The translations under genes and the position numbers were made by a program. The notes below the pieces were generated by a model, which saw only the letters and a list, made by a program, of their open reading frames with translations, was not told the origin of the DNA and did no database searches. A stretch of 49,814 bases of DNA, from NCBI RefSeq assembly GCF_001434465.1, contig NZ_AZGE01000010.1, positions 1 to 49,814 on the forward strand, read 5' to 3'. This DNA is from Limosilactobacillus oris DSM 4864 (GTDB lineage: Bacteria; Bacillota; Bacilli; Lactobacillales; Lactobacillaceae). Positions 34,231-44,180 of the stretch are shown here, piece by piece. Each line of letters begins with the position of its first letter. The stretch's first letter is position 1.

Positions 34231-34600
34231 TTTTCATCCTTCTCTCCCTGTTAATGTCACTAACTACTTTAGCACATCCATTCACGGTTTTCACGTGCTG
34301 ATTTAATAAAAAGTGAACTTTAAAATGATTCTTAGTCATAGTCATTCACTATTTATAAATACGAGATTTTAAAATTTGGCTAGTAAAGTTCTGCTTTCAT
34401 CAAAAAAGATGGTGCATCCTTTGTTTTAATGTACAGTTTTTATTAGTATGGCAGGGATTAATACTTGCTATTGTTTGTTTAAACATTTAATACCAATGGT
34501 CAATATTGCTCTGCAAAAAAGATTTATCTTTTTTATCTGTTAGCGGTTATTCACTATTTAAAAATAACAGTCTTCTAGCCACAAATGGTTTTTAACTAAA
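34231..34600. other. AT-rich intergenic region upstream of the symporter
   Basis: About 370 bp without a gene. It contains two near-copies of a GTTATTCACTATT motif (34341-34353 with one mismatch and 34545-34558), which also occurs in inverted orientation at 28311-28324. A TGC-TAAAGT -10-like sequence for the symporter lies close to its start. Runs of A and T suggest bent DNA. No ORF or RNA structure was found. Confidence 0.4.
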
Positions 34601-34603
34601 AAA

Positions 34604-34633
34604 GAACCCAGCCAGGGCGCTGAAACTGGGTTC
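34604..34633 (-). terminator. Terminator of the alpha-galactosidase gene
   Basis: GAACCCAG (34604-34611) and CTGGGTTC (34626-34633) pair on the minus strand and lead into TTTTTTAG. Confidence 0.85.
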
Positions 34634-34647
34634 AATCTAATTAATTC

Positions 34648-36755
34648 TTACTCACCCAATTCAATTTTGTATAACCGGACAACCTTCTCTTGAGGAAAAT
34701 GAACAGTCAAAAGGTCATTCGCGCACACATACTTAGTTAGCCGGTCATCCTTCGGAAATAGCTGAGTAACCTCGTTTACTTTGCCATAGTGGGATAAATC
34801 AATCGTTTTTTCTACTGTTTCCCCCTTACCATGCCAGACGGCTAGGTACATCTCTTTCTTGTTACGTAATCCATAACTAAACCATTCATCATCCAACTGA
34901 CTAAGCCCCGTTGGCCATACTGGCGTCATCGCAGGGATTTTTTCCCGATACTGCTTATAAGTTGCAATTCCTTCTTTAACCAGTTCTAAGCGATGCCCCT
35001 TGACTTCATTCAGAAGGCCACTTTGGTGAATGCGAACTAACAGTGCATTCACCATATTAAAGATCACTTCTTCGTCATCCCCATCTCTTAATGGGTACGA
35101 CCAAATAGCACACTGCTCGGGGCTACAACAGAAGCGCCTACCGCTGCAATATTACCATTCCGGAGATAGTCTGTCTGATCACTCATCGATTGAATACTAT
35201 GCCGTTGGAGCATTGCATAGTCATGGCGCATGCCACCACTACCGCAATTTTCAATTACCAAGTCAGGGTAACGTTTAAAGACACTATCCAGCCACTTGAG
35301 ATAAGCACGATTATGCTTGAGCAGGCCGTCACCGTCACTATCTGAATTCAGGTCAGTCCCAATACCAGTGGTAATATTATAATCCATCTTAATGTAGCCA
35401 ACTCCATACTGTTTTACCAACCGGTCCACTACCTGATCAGCATATTTACGCACGGCAGGGTTAGTAAAGTCTAAGTGGTAACGGTCCGTATCAATAACCC
35501 GTTTACCATGGCGCATAAAGAACCAATCATCGGGCAATCTGTCCGCCAACGGGCACTTTATCCCCATTACTTCAATTTCCAGCCATAATCCAGGGACCAT
35601 CCCTTTACTCCGGATATAGTCTATAACTTCCTCAATTCCATTGGGGAAGCGTTCAGTCGACGGCTGCCACTCGCCAACACTGTCCCACCAGTAGCCAGAA
35701 GCGTACCAACCACAGTCAACCACATAGTATTCACAGCCGGCCTGGGCTGCTGCATCAATCAGCGGCTTTTCCTTTGCTGTCGTGGGATCTCCAGACAAGC
35801 CATTCATGTAATCGTTAAAAATAACTGGCAGTTGCTGATCGTCTTGGTTGGGGCGCCGGATTTGTCGGCGGTAGGTCGTCATCGCGGCTAGAGCATCTTC
35901 AAAATCCCCTTGTAATTGACCAAACGCAGCTGACACAGTTGTAAATGTTTCACCTGGTGTTAAATTCTTCCACCAGTGATTATCATATTCTTCAGGGCCG
36001 GAAAGGCGAATTGCGAGTTGATTACCAGCACCAATATCTGTCAGTTCATAATGCCAGGCACCATTGTTCTCAATTTGCCAGATTGCACTTTGTCCAGTCA
36101 CACTATTCGTTAAAATTCCGTTTGGTGAATACTCCGAGCAAGACCAGGAAGAGTTGTTGGTGATGCTAATGCGCTTTGACGAAGCCTGCCCTTTTTCACC
36201 GTCTACCCAGTAATCAAGGCCAGCATCTTTTAATGAACCTGCTTTCCACTGAGCTTCAGCCGTCCAATCGTTATTGGCAATGTAAATAGTATTATGTTCT
36301 GCATAATTACCATCCAAGTCACTGGCTTGGTTAATCCCTGTTAAGGCAAACGAAGACACATATTCAATTCCCAGGTTCCCATTGCCAATATTTTCTAATG
36401 TTACCCAGCTCCGGATTATCGGAGTGTTATTAAATAAACGGTAATGGTTCGTCACCAGAAGCGTTTCCGGGATATTCTTTTGAATAACTTCAAGGGTCTT
36501 ACCGTTCTTGCTCTCAATTACTCGATGAGAAACATAGTGCAAGCTGCTCCCAGGCTCAGTACCAACAAAGCCCACGCCCTTATGGTGAATGTTTTCGCCA
36601 GTTACCTGCACCTCCGTTAGGACCATCTGCTGTTTATCATTGAAACTAGCTGTTGTGAGATCATTACTTCCTAGTTGTGTCAATGCAACCTGACCACCAG
36701 TCAACACTTCAAAGTTCAATCTGGTAGCTGGCGTATTAATCGAAAATTCAGTCAT
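34648..36755 (-). pseudogene. melA: Alpha-galactosidase (GH36), broken by a one-base frameshift
   Basis: The gene encodes a GH36 enzyme that removes terminal alpha-galactose from melibiose or raffinose. Read in two frames, it would give about 702 residues. The first part (36755-35088) has the N-terminal beta domain, the nucleophile motif YIKMDYN and the acid/base motif MSDQTDYL. It then stops early after GVAPSS-like residues. Continuing in the other frame (around 35119-35122, a run of four G on the plus strand), the sequence reads PEQCAIWSYPLRDGDDEEV and runs to 34648 in a normal C-terminal domain. One missing base explains it. It could be a true mutation, a phase-variable homopolymer or a sequencing error. 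Confidence 0.85.
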
Positions 36756-36780
36756 CTTGTCATCCTCTTTTTTCGTCGTT

Positions 36781-36807
36781 GTAGTAGAAAAGGTGTGGTT
36801 TTACTAC
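36781..36807. promoter_or_regulatory. Inverted repeat upstream of melA
   Basis: GTAGTAGAAAA and TTTTACTAC face each other around GGTGTGG (36781-36807), 25 bp from the melA start. A TTTACTAC half-site also occurs at 38547-38554 between the divergent GPH permease and AraC genes, so this may be an AraC operator. The two arms match imperfectly. Confidence 0.35.
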
Positions 36808-36874
36808 CTTCACTTCACCCCAATTGCTTTCGTTGCTATGATAAAGACAATAATTATTAATGGAGGTCAATTGT

Positions 36875-36970
36875 ATGAACAACAAACCCAAACCGGGCAA
36901 CTTACTATTCTTTCTTGCCCTCATCATTATTGTCGATATTATCTTCATCCTGCTTTCCCGGATGAATTGA
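36875..36970 (+). CDS. 31-residue single-pass membrane microprotein
   Basis: This short gene has a strong GGAGG ribosome site 8 nt before ATG 36875, and a TGC-TATGAT -10 box at 36834-36842. The peptide has a basic N-terminus (NNKPKPG), then about 21 strongly hydrophobic residues (LLFFLALIIIVDIIFILL) with one internal Asp, and ends SRMN. It is predicted to sit in the membrane as one helix. It is divergent from melA and its stop codon abuts a repeat whose hairpin can terminate it. Function unknown. Confidence 0.65.
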   Translation: MNNKPKPGNLLFFLALIIIVDIIFILLSRMN

Positions 36971-37077
36971 GGCTGGAAATTAACTCAGTCTCTTTACTGT
37001 TTTAAAGATATAAATGCAGCTACGCATCGACGGAGGTGGGATAGAGCTAGCCAAGCTAGTTCTGTCCCACCCCTTTA
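36968..37077. repeat. Dispersed intergenic repeat, copy C (inverted, internally deleted)
   Basis: This is in reverse orientation to copies A and B. It keeps the right-end segment (GAAATTAACTCAGTCTCTTT and on to AAATGCAG) and the left-end hairpin (37035-37071, GGTGGGA...TCCCACC with a GAGCTAGC/GCTAGTTC core) but lacks the central CAAATGCTGAT palindrome. The hairpin and CCCTTTATT tail would terminate the microprotein gene on the plus strand. Confidence 0.65.
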
Positions 37078-38445
37078 TTCTCGTGTCTTTGCCAACTCGT
37101 CCGTAATGTTCTTTTCCATATTCTCGTATCTCTGATAGATTAAGGCTGGAATAATCGCCAAAGCGTACATCAAGATGGTGACCCAATTAAACGAAATATT
37201 AATCCCAAGCAAGGCATGAGCAGTCTGCGTATGATTAGCAACGTAGCCAAAGGCAGACATAATTCCACCATTAAGGGCACCGGCCAGTCCCATCCCCATG
37301 GACATACAAAATGCTGAACCCACAGTCGTCAGAATTCCGGCAGCATTTACCCCGTTTTTCCATTCACCATAATCCACAGCTGAGCCCAGCATGGCAAAAG
37401 GCATCGAACAGGCAATTCCGGAACCAATGTTAGCAATCACCCAACCGATGATCGCGCCAACAACGCTTAGGTGAGCAAACATGATATTAAATTGGCCAAT
37501 CACGGCCCCGGCTAATCCCAGCGCCCAAATATGGCTTTTCGACATGTACTTATTAAGCAAGGGAATCGAAATAATCCCAACCACCTGAATAATTGCAATA
37601 GAATTAAAGAACGTTACTAACCCCTTGCTGTGGAAGTAGTAGGTAAAGTAATAGACCAGCGACTGTTGCCGTCCCTGCTGGGCAATCCAAAATAGGAAAT
37701 TACCGATAACAATTAGGAACCACGGCCAATTCTTATTCATCGCATGAATACTCTTCCGCAACGTTACCCGCTGACTGTTAGGAACAACGACCCGTTCGCG
37801 GATATGACTAAATGAGAAGAGTGTCCCGCAAACATTCAAAATAGCGAAAATCACGATGAAAATCCGGAACCCTTTAACATCGTTGCCACCGCCAAAAAAA
37901 GCAACCAGCGGCAAAGTTAAGGAGTTAACAATGAAGACCCCCAGCTGGGAACCAACCATCCGCCAGGAATTTAGCTTGACCCGCTGGGCAGGTGATGAGG
38001 TAATCAGAGTTAGGATCGTGGTAATGGGAGCGTTAATACCCAAATACAGAACCCCATAAATCATATATACTACACCGCAGTAGATCGCCTTAGCGGCTGG
38101 ACTAAGACTCGGCGCCCAGAATAGTAAAATAGCACTGGCAGCATATGGAAAAGCCAACCACAAAAAGTAGGGCCGGGCTTTCCCATATTTAGAATGGGTC
38201 ATATCAATCAGTGTTCCCCATACAGGAGCACCAACAGCATCAACCACCCGGGCCAGTAATAAAATTACCCCGGTTGCCGCGGCAGAAACCGCCGCCACAT
38301 CTGTAAAGAAATACATCAGGTAACTATTAACCACCGTTGCCAATAGCTGTCCTGAAAAATCCAAATTAGCGTAGCTTAGTTTTTCCAGCGCGCCAACCTT
38401 TTCCCGCGTGGACCCCCACGGATACTTCACCTTTTTCTTAGCCAT
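37075..38445 (-). CDS. GPH-family sugar:cation symporter (no EIIA domain)
   Basis: This is a 456-residue protein with 12 helices. KLSYANLDFSGQLL (about 23-36), a GTLIDMTHSKYGKARPYFLW loop (about 76-95) with the conserved D and K/R residues, and a short cytosolic tail mark it as a glycoside-pentoside-hexuronide:cation symporter. Unlike the protein at 28427-30382 it has no EIIA domain. Its place between melA and an AraC regulator suggests uptake of melibiose or raffinose-type sugars. It starts at ATG 38445 after AGGAGG and has a cre across its promoter. Confidence 0.9.
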   Translation of the reverse strand: MAKKKVKYPWGSTREKVGALEKLSYANLDFSGQLLATVVNSYLMYFFTDVAAVSAAATGVILLLARVVDAVGAPVWGTLIDMTHSKYGKARPYFLWLAFPYAASAILLFWAPSLSPAAKAIYCGVVYMIYGVLYLGINAPITTILTLITSSPAQRVKLNSWRMVGSQLGVFIVNSLTLPLVAFFGGGNDVKGFRIFIVIFAILNVCGTLFSFSHIRERVVVPNSQRVTLRKSIHAMNKNWPWFLIVIGNFLFWIAQQGRQQSLVYYFTYYFHSKGLVTFFNSIAIIQVVGIISIPLLNKYMSKSHIWALGLAGAVIGQFNIMFAHLSVVGAIIGWVIANIGSGIACSMPFAMLGSAVDYGEWKNGVNAAGILTTVGSAFCMSMGMGLAGALNGGIMSAFGYVANHTQTAHALLGINISFNWVTILMYALAIIPALIYQRYENMEKNITDELAKTRE

Positions 38446-38491
38446 TATTCATTCCTCCTATGAGCAGAGCTAATAATTTCAACGTTTAAAT

Positions 38492-38505
38492 TGTAATCGG
38501 TTTCA
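38492..38505. promoter_or_regulatory. Perfect cre at the GPH permease promoter
   Basis: TGTAATCGGTTTCA matches the cre consensus TGWAANCGNTNWCA at every position. Read on the minus strand, it overlaps a TACAAT -10-like box upstream of the permease gene. CcpA-mediated repression is a reasonable inference. Confidence 0.65.
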
Positions 38506-38582
38506 ACAGCTTTCAAAAATGGTTAATTAGGCATTATCAGTGTCTATTTACTACTTTGCATTGAACAATTAGTGTGAATTTC

Positions 38583-38597
38583 TTACTATGAAAGTAA
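38583..38597. promoter_or_regulatory. Short palindrome before the AraC gene
   Basis: TTACT and AGTAA flank ATGAA (38583-38597), immediately ahead of the AGGAGG site of the AraC gene. A related TTTACTAC lies at 38547-38554. It could be an AraC half-site pair; weak evidence. Confidence 0.3.
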
Positions 38598-38613
38598 ATT
38601 AGGAGGGATTCTT

Positions 38614-39534
38614 ATGCAGGTGACCTATTTTGACATTAGCCAGCCGATTGTTGCGGTTAACCAAGGCTTTTTTACCGCAGACGAAAACTGGCAACACAAG
38701 CGGATTTACCAAAATGAAGCCTGGGAAATTATTATTCTCGTTACTGGCAAACTTTTTCTCCAGGTTAACCAACAGCGGTTTACCCTGGACGCTAATCAAG
38801 TCCTCCTTGTTCCTGCCCATGCTGTCGTCGTAGGCTTTCAAAAGTCACCTGCCCTTACACAGTATTACTGGTTCCACTTTTTCCCAACTCCCCAAGGAAT
38901 TGAGCAAACGGAGTATCAAGAAGGTCAAGAGACTCTTGGTGGACAAATCCCGCTTCCCGCACAATTCAGTCTTCCAGAAATCAAAAAGTCTTTTGTATTG
39001 GCTAATCAGGTCCTTGACATCGCAAGTAATCAACATTATCCACACATCACCGTAGATTACCTTCTTACCAGTCTCCTCATCGAACTGGCTCACGAGTTCA
39101 TCGAATCTTCGCAGTCCCGCACCGGCGATCAGATGGAAAACATCAAGGGATGGATTCGTTCCAACCTCAATAGTTCGTTAACGGTTAGTCAGGTTGCCCA
39201 ACATTTTGAATTTAATCCTAACTACCTAGAACGCATCTTCAAAGCCGCAACTGGTCAAACCATTATCCAGTTCATCAACCAGCTTAAAATGGCGCGGGCG
39301 CAAGAACTATTGCTCAAAACTAACTTTCCCATTAAGCAAATTGCTAGTGAAGCCCATTTTAATGACGATAAGCACTTCATGAAGCTATTTAAAAAGAAGT
39401 TCCAACTCACCCCATCTGAGTTTCGCCGAAGCTATTCCCATAAATTTCAGGATTCTTCTAGTTTTGATCCTCAACAGCTATTGTCCAGAGATACTGATAT
39501 TAACTACTTGCAGCGCTTTAAAAACGACCACTAA
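38614..39534 (+). CDS. AraC-family regulator of the alpha-galactoside locus
   Basis: This 306-residue protein has an N-terminal cupin-like sensing domain (about 1-160; FTLDANQVLLVPAHAVV near 55-70) and a C-terminal pair of AraC helix-turn-helices (about 175-275; SLTVSQVAQHFEFNPNYLERIFK, then PIKQIASEAHFNDDKHFMKLFKKKF). This matches RafR/MsmR-type activators. It is divergent from the GPH permease and two genes from melA, so it probably activates them in response to the alpha-galactoside. ATG 38614 follows AGGAGGG. Confidence 0.9.
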   Translation: MQVTYFDISQPIVAVNQGFFTADENWQHKRIYQNEAWEIIILVTGKLFLQVNQQRFTLDANQVLLVPAHAVVVGFQKSPALTQYYWFHFFPTPQGIEQTEYQEGQETLGGQIPLPAQFSLPEIKKSFVLANQVLDIASNQHYPHITVDYLLTSLLIELAHEFIESSQSRTGDQMENIKGWIRSNLNSSLTVSQVAQHFEFNPNYLERIFKAATGQTIIQFINQLKMARAQELLLKTNFPIKQIASEAHFNDDKHFMKLFKKKFQLTPSEFRRSYSHKFQDSSSFDPQQLLSRDTDINYLQRFKNDH

Positions 39535-39537
39535 ACC

Positions 39538-39585
39538 AAGCGGCCCCCTAGCAGGAAAACATTCATTCCTGCTAGGGGGCCGCTT
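39538..39585. terminator. Strong bidirectional terminator
   Basis: AAGCGGCCCCCTAGCAGGAA pairs with the complementary strand ending GCCGCTT across a short loop (39538-39585), a very stable stem of about 20 bp. It lies between the AraC gene and the convergent XRE gene. Confidence 0.9.
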
Positions 39586-39608
39586 ATTATTTCAATACTC
39601 CAGTTTCT

Positions 39609-40223
39609 TTACCCCTGCTTCCACATATATTTCTGGAAAATATTCACCAGTCCCATCAGCATTAATCCCGCCGTCAAAAGGTAATCGCTCCAATCATTAT
39701 TAACAATGACCATGGCTGCAAGCAGCGCGATTACCACCCCGCAGCAGAGCTTATTAAGCCAGGTAGCCTTTTGGTCTGGCCGGTGATTCTTGCGGTTAAA
39801 CAGCTTCTTATTCATCCCCAGGAAGAACGGCTGAATATACCATCCATAAAAAATAACAATACAGAAAGTAATTACAAATCCCCAGATACAAAACTGCGTG
39901 ACCGGTGATTCATAATTTAGTTCATCCGTTATTAGGAAAAACAATCCATATAGGATGAAAAACAACCCCTTAAATACACTAAAGGCATTGTATGCTTTTC
40001 CCTGCTCCAAATAATTTTTGAGCTGCGCATCCCCCTTGAGTAAGGAATCAAGCGAAACTTGGTACACTTCACTCAGCTTAACTAACATGCTCAAATCCGG
40101 ATAGCTCTTCCCCTGTTCCCAATTTGAAATTGTCTGCCGGGTCACAAAAAGTTGGCTAGCGACGTCGGCTTGGGTCAACCCCAGCTGTTGTCGCTGTTGC
40201 TTAATTTGCGTGCTAAAATCCAT
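39609..40223 (-). CDS. Membrane-anchored XRE-family regulator
   Basis: This 204-residue protein begins with a Cro/CI-type helix-turn-helix (about 6-60; GLTQADVASQLFVTRQTISNWE), followed by a short linker and four predicted transmembrane helices (about 82-100, 108-128, 155-172 and 180-199). This is a common layout in Firmicutes for regulators that sense envelope or membrane signals. The targets are not known. It starts at ATG 40223 and is flanked by its own terminator region and the end of galR. Confidence 0.88.
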   Translation of the reverse strand: MDFSTQIKQQRQQLGLTQADVASQLFVTRQTISNWEQGKSYPDLSMLVKLSEVYQVSLDSLLKGDAQLKNYLEQGKAYNAFSVFKGLFFILYGLFFLITDELNYESPVTQFCIWGFVITFCIVIFYGWYIQPFFLGMNKKLFNRKNHRPDQKATWLNKLCCGVVIALLAAMVIVNNDWSDYLLTAGLMLMGLVNIFQKYMWKQG

Positions 40224-40367
40224 CGATAATTCTCCCTTTTGCTTGATAATGTTGAATAGATTATATTAAAGTGCGGCCATTGATGACAAGCAAAGATGCT
40301 TTGCATTACTGGTATATCAACATTCAGGAAGTTTTTTAAAACCATTCACATTTATCGGCAAACACCA

Positions 40368-40413
40368 AAAAGCGCTGAACAGCGGAGCGTTATGCTCTGC
40401 TATTCAGCGCTTT
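40368..40413 (-). terminator. gal operon terminator
   Basis: AAAGCGCTGAA and TTCAGCGCTTT form a stem that also pairs internally. On the minus strand it is followed by a T-rich run (TTTTTGG), ending the galKTR message just after galR. Confidence 0.8.
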
Positions 40414-40451
40414 CTAATTTAAAATCCGTGTATTTTCCCGGTAGTTTGCCC

Positions 40452-41450
<999 letters not shown>

Positions 41451-41470
41451 CTACTCCTTTCAGTTACTCC

Positions 41471-42919
41471 TTACAGTTGGTTTACAAAGCGTTCCCAACC
41501 AGCCTGACCAGCCGCGTCGTCCTTGAAAACCCCGGCGTTTTCCAGAACATTAGCGAAGATATTGGCTAGTTCCTGCTCCAGCACTTCATCAACGTTGTCC
41601 CTGGTGATTTCCAGACGGTCCTGTACTTCCTTGGCCCACGGCAGGTGGCTGTCCGCAATCTTATTTTCCTGGCCCAGCCAGAACTTCTTAACTTCCGCCA
41701 ATTCGTCTTTGAGACGAGCTGGCAGGATGGCCCGCCCCATAACTTCGATCAAGCCGATATTTTCCTTCTTGATGTGCCACAATTTTTCGTGTGGGTGGAA
41801 AATGCCCAGTGGGTACTGGTCGTTCGTGTTGTTGTCCCGCAAAACGAGGTCAAGAACATAGCTATCACCGTCGCGGTGCATGATCGGCGTCACGGTGTGG
41901 TGGCGGGTGTCACCATCGAAAGCCTTGATGTTCAAACTTTCGTCGCTGTAATGGTCCCAAACGTCAATGATGTGGGTCCCTAGGTCAATCAACTGGGTCG
42001 CGTCGGCACTGGTCAGCCGAATATCGCTCATCGGCCAGTTAACAATCCCCGCTTTGACTGCTGGGTAATCTTCAAAGTGCAATTCTTTCTTGATTGTCGC
42101 TTTCATCATCGGGAAGACGTGCCGACCACCCTGGTAGTGTTCATGGGCCAGCATGGAACCGCCGACGATTGGCAAGTCCGCGTTGCTGCCGACGAAGTAA
42201 GCGGGCAGCGTGTTTTCGATTTCAACCAAGTTAACCAGGGTCTGCCGGTTGATCTTCATCGGTTCGTGCTCGCCGTACAGGAAGATGCAGTGTTCATTGA
42301 AGTAGGCGTATGGAGAATACTGGAAGCCCCACTGCTTGCCGCCAATCATCATCCGGATAATCCGGTGGTTACTCCGGGCCGCTTGACCTAGCCGGCCTTT
42401 GTAACCCTCATTTTCCATGCAGAGCGCACACTGCGGGTACTTCTTCTTGGTGTCATGGGCCGCCGCCGCAATCGCCTTGGGGTCCTTTTCCGGCTTGGAC
42501 AGGTTAATCGTAATCTCTAAGTTACCATACTTAGTAGGCTTATCAAAGACCACGTTTTTCTTGATAGCCGCAACCTTAACGTAGTCGTTGCTGGTACACA
42601 GCTTGTAGAACCAGTCCGTCGCCGTTTCCGGTGACTGCTGGTACTTTTCCCAAAAAGTACTGTTGACAACTGACGGCCGCGGGGTCATTAAGTCATAAAG
42701 CTGGTCATTGAGAATTTCGCGGGCGGTTTGGCCGTCTTCAATTTGCCCGTGTTTAACGGCCAGGTCAACTAGTTGTGCCACTAATGGCTGGTCATCCTGG
42801 GCTTCACCATCTTCGTCGCCGACCAGGGCCCGAATCTTGTTCAGTACGTAAATCCGGTCCAGCGGTTCGTAGGCTCCGCTGGCAATTACCTTATCAGCAT
42901 ACTCTTCCATTAACTTCAT
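41471..42919 (-). CDS. galT: UDP-glucose-hexose-1-phosphate uridylyltransferase, Firmicutes type
   Basis: This 482-residue protein is the long (type 2) GalT found in Firmicutes. It transfers UMP between UDP-glucose and galactose-1-phosphate in the Leloir pathway. PQCALCMENEGYKGR (about 169-183), GSMLAHEHYQGGRHVFP (about 252-268, HxH-type active site) and FHPHEKLWHIKKENIGLIEVMG (about 372-393) support the call. ATG 42919 lies 9 nt after GGAG. It is the middle gene of galKTR, 29 nt after galK. No galE or galM is in this window. Confidence 0.95.
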   Translation of the reverse strand: MKLMEEYADKVIASGAYEPLDRIYVLNKIRALVGDEDGEAQDDQPLVAQLVDLAVKHGQIEDGQTAREILNDQLYDLMTPRPSVVNSTFWEKYQQSPETATDWFYKLCTSNDYVKVAAIKKNVVFDKPTKYGNLEITINLSKPEKDPKAIAAAAHDTKKKYPQCALCMENEGYKGRLGQAARSNHRIIRMMIGGKQWGFQYSPYAYFNEHCIFLYGEHEPMKINRQTLVNLVEIENTLPAYFVGSNADLPIVGGSMLAHEHYQGGRHVFPMMKATIKKELHFEDYPAVKAGIVNWPMSDIRLTSADATQLIDLGTHIIDVWDHYSDESLNIKAFDGDTRHHTVTPIMHRDGDSYVLDLVLRDNNTNDQYPLGIFHPHEKLWHIKKENIGLIEVMGRAILPARLKDELAEVKKFWLGQENKIADSHLPWAKEVQDRLEITRDNVDEVLEQELANIFANVLENAGVFKDDAAGQAGWERFVNQL

Positions 42920-42948
42920 TTTCTCATTCTCCTTGCAAATGGCATTAA

Positions 42949-44127
42949 TTACAGCTTGTGCGGGCCGTCAACAACTTCGGCATCATAGAAGCTAGCATCG
43001 TAGCCGATCTTGTCCCGGTAAATTTTGCCGACGTTCTTCTTAAAGTCTTCGGCTGCGGACTTCTTCACGATGGCAATCGCACTGCCGGCGAACCCACCGC
43101 CGACCATCCGGGCACCCAGGCAGCCAGGTTGTTCCCAAGCACTTTCGGCCAGAGTATCCAGTTCCTTCCCAGTGACTTCGTAGTCGTACTTCAGGGAAAC
43201 GTGAGAAGCGTTGATCAGGCGGCCAAGCTCTTCCAGGTCGCCCTTTTCCATCGCGTCGATGGCCCGCTTAGTCCGTTCGTTTTCACTGACCGCGTGCCGG
43301 GCCCGGCGAATTAAGGTGTCATCGTTAATCAAGTAGGTGTATTGATCGAAGGTTTCCGGATCAATTTCACCAAGTTTGCTAATATCCAGTTTCTTGCTGA
43401 GACGCTTGACTGCTTCCTGACATTCTTCCACCCGCTCGTTGTACTTGGAGCCAGCCAGGGAGTGGGTCTTATTGGTGCTCATAATCAGGATTTCGTAGTC
43501 GCCCAGTTCTAGGGGCAGGTACTTGTATTCCAAGGTGTTGCAGTCCAGGAAGATGGCGTTATCCTTCTTCCCCATCCCGACGGCAAACTGGTCCATGATT
43601 CCGGAGTTCAGGCCGACAAAGTCATTTTCGGTCTTCTGGCCCAGCTTAACCAGTTCGACCTCATCAATGTCCAGGTTGAATTCATCTTTCAAAATGTTTC
43701 CCATCAGCATTTCAATAGAAGCCGATGATGACAGGCCAGAACCGTATGGCAGGTAGCCGTGGATGTACAGGTTGAAGCCGTGGTCAATGTTGTAGTTGCG
43801 CTCCTTGAGGTACACCAGCATCCCCTTGAAGTAGTTGACCCACTTTTCATCAGCAGCTGCCTGTGGCTGGTCATCGTTAATGTCAAAGGTAATAATCTTG
43901 CTGTTTTCTTCCTTGGCGGAGTTAGCAGAGTAAACCGCCACCGTACTGTCTTCCCGCGGTCCGTAAACACCATAGGTCCCAATACTGATGGCACACGGAA
44001 AGACGTGTCCGCCGTTATAGTCAGTATGCTCACCGATCACATTGATCCGACCAGGTGAGAAGAAAACATCCTTGCCGTTTTCGTTAAATACCGCCTTGTA
44101 TTCGTCAAGAAACTGTTGCTTATCCAT
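42949..44127 (-). CDS. galK: Galactokinase
   Basis: This 392-residue GHMP kinase phosphorylates galactose at C-1 with ATP. GRINVIGEHTDYNGG (about 27-41) is the galactokinase signature, GSGLSSSASIEM (about 130-141) is the ATP loop, and GGGFAGSAIA (about 345-354) closes the active site. ATG 44127 (MDKQQF) follows GGAGG by 8 nt and is chosen over 44142. It leads the galKTR operon behind a promoter and GalR-type operator. Confidence 0.96.
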   Translation of the reverse strand: MDKQQFLDEYKAVFNENGKDVFFSPGRINVIGEHTDYNGGHVFPCAISIGTYGVYGPREDSTVAVYSANSAKEENSKIITFDINDDQPQAAADEKWVNYFKGMLVYLKERNYNIDHGFNLYIHGYLPYGSGLSSSASIEMLMGNILKDEFNLDIDEVELVKLGQKTENDFVGLNSGIMDQFAVGMGKKDNAIFLDCNTLEYKYLPLELGDYEILIMSTNKTHSLAGSKYNERVEECQEAVKRLSKKLDISKLGEIDPETFDQYTYLINDDTLIRRARHAVSENERTKRAIDAMEKGDLEELGRLINASHVSLKYDYEVTGKELDTLAESAWEQPGCLGARMVGGGFAGSAIAIVKKSAAEDFKKNVGKIYRDKIGYDASFYDAEVVDGPHKL

Positions 44128-44159
44128 CACGATAACCTCCATTGTCCAAATAAACTACA

Positions 44160-44175
44160 TAGTAAATTTTTACTA
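44160..44175. promoter_or_regulatory. GalR operator in the gal leader
   Basis: TAGTAAATTTTTACTA is a perfect 7-bp inverted repeat around a 2-bp centre. It lies at the start of the gal transcript, right after the -10 box, where a LacI-type repressor would block elongation or opening. A 14/16 match occurs at 28326-28341. Confidence 0.65.
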
Positions 44176-44180
44176 AATAT

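Noticed and set aside
34648-35067. C-terminal alpha-galactosidase fragment as an independent gene with its own ATG
   Set aside because: The protein reads on smoothly from the first part of melA in a shifted frame and has no ribosome site or promoter; it is the end of the frameshifted gene.
43704-44058. Overlapping frames on both strands within galK
   Set aside because: They are shadows of galK without translation signals; galK has complete GHMP-kinase motifs.
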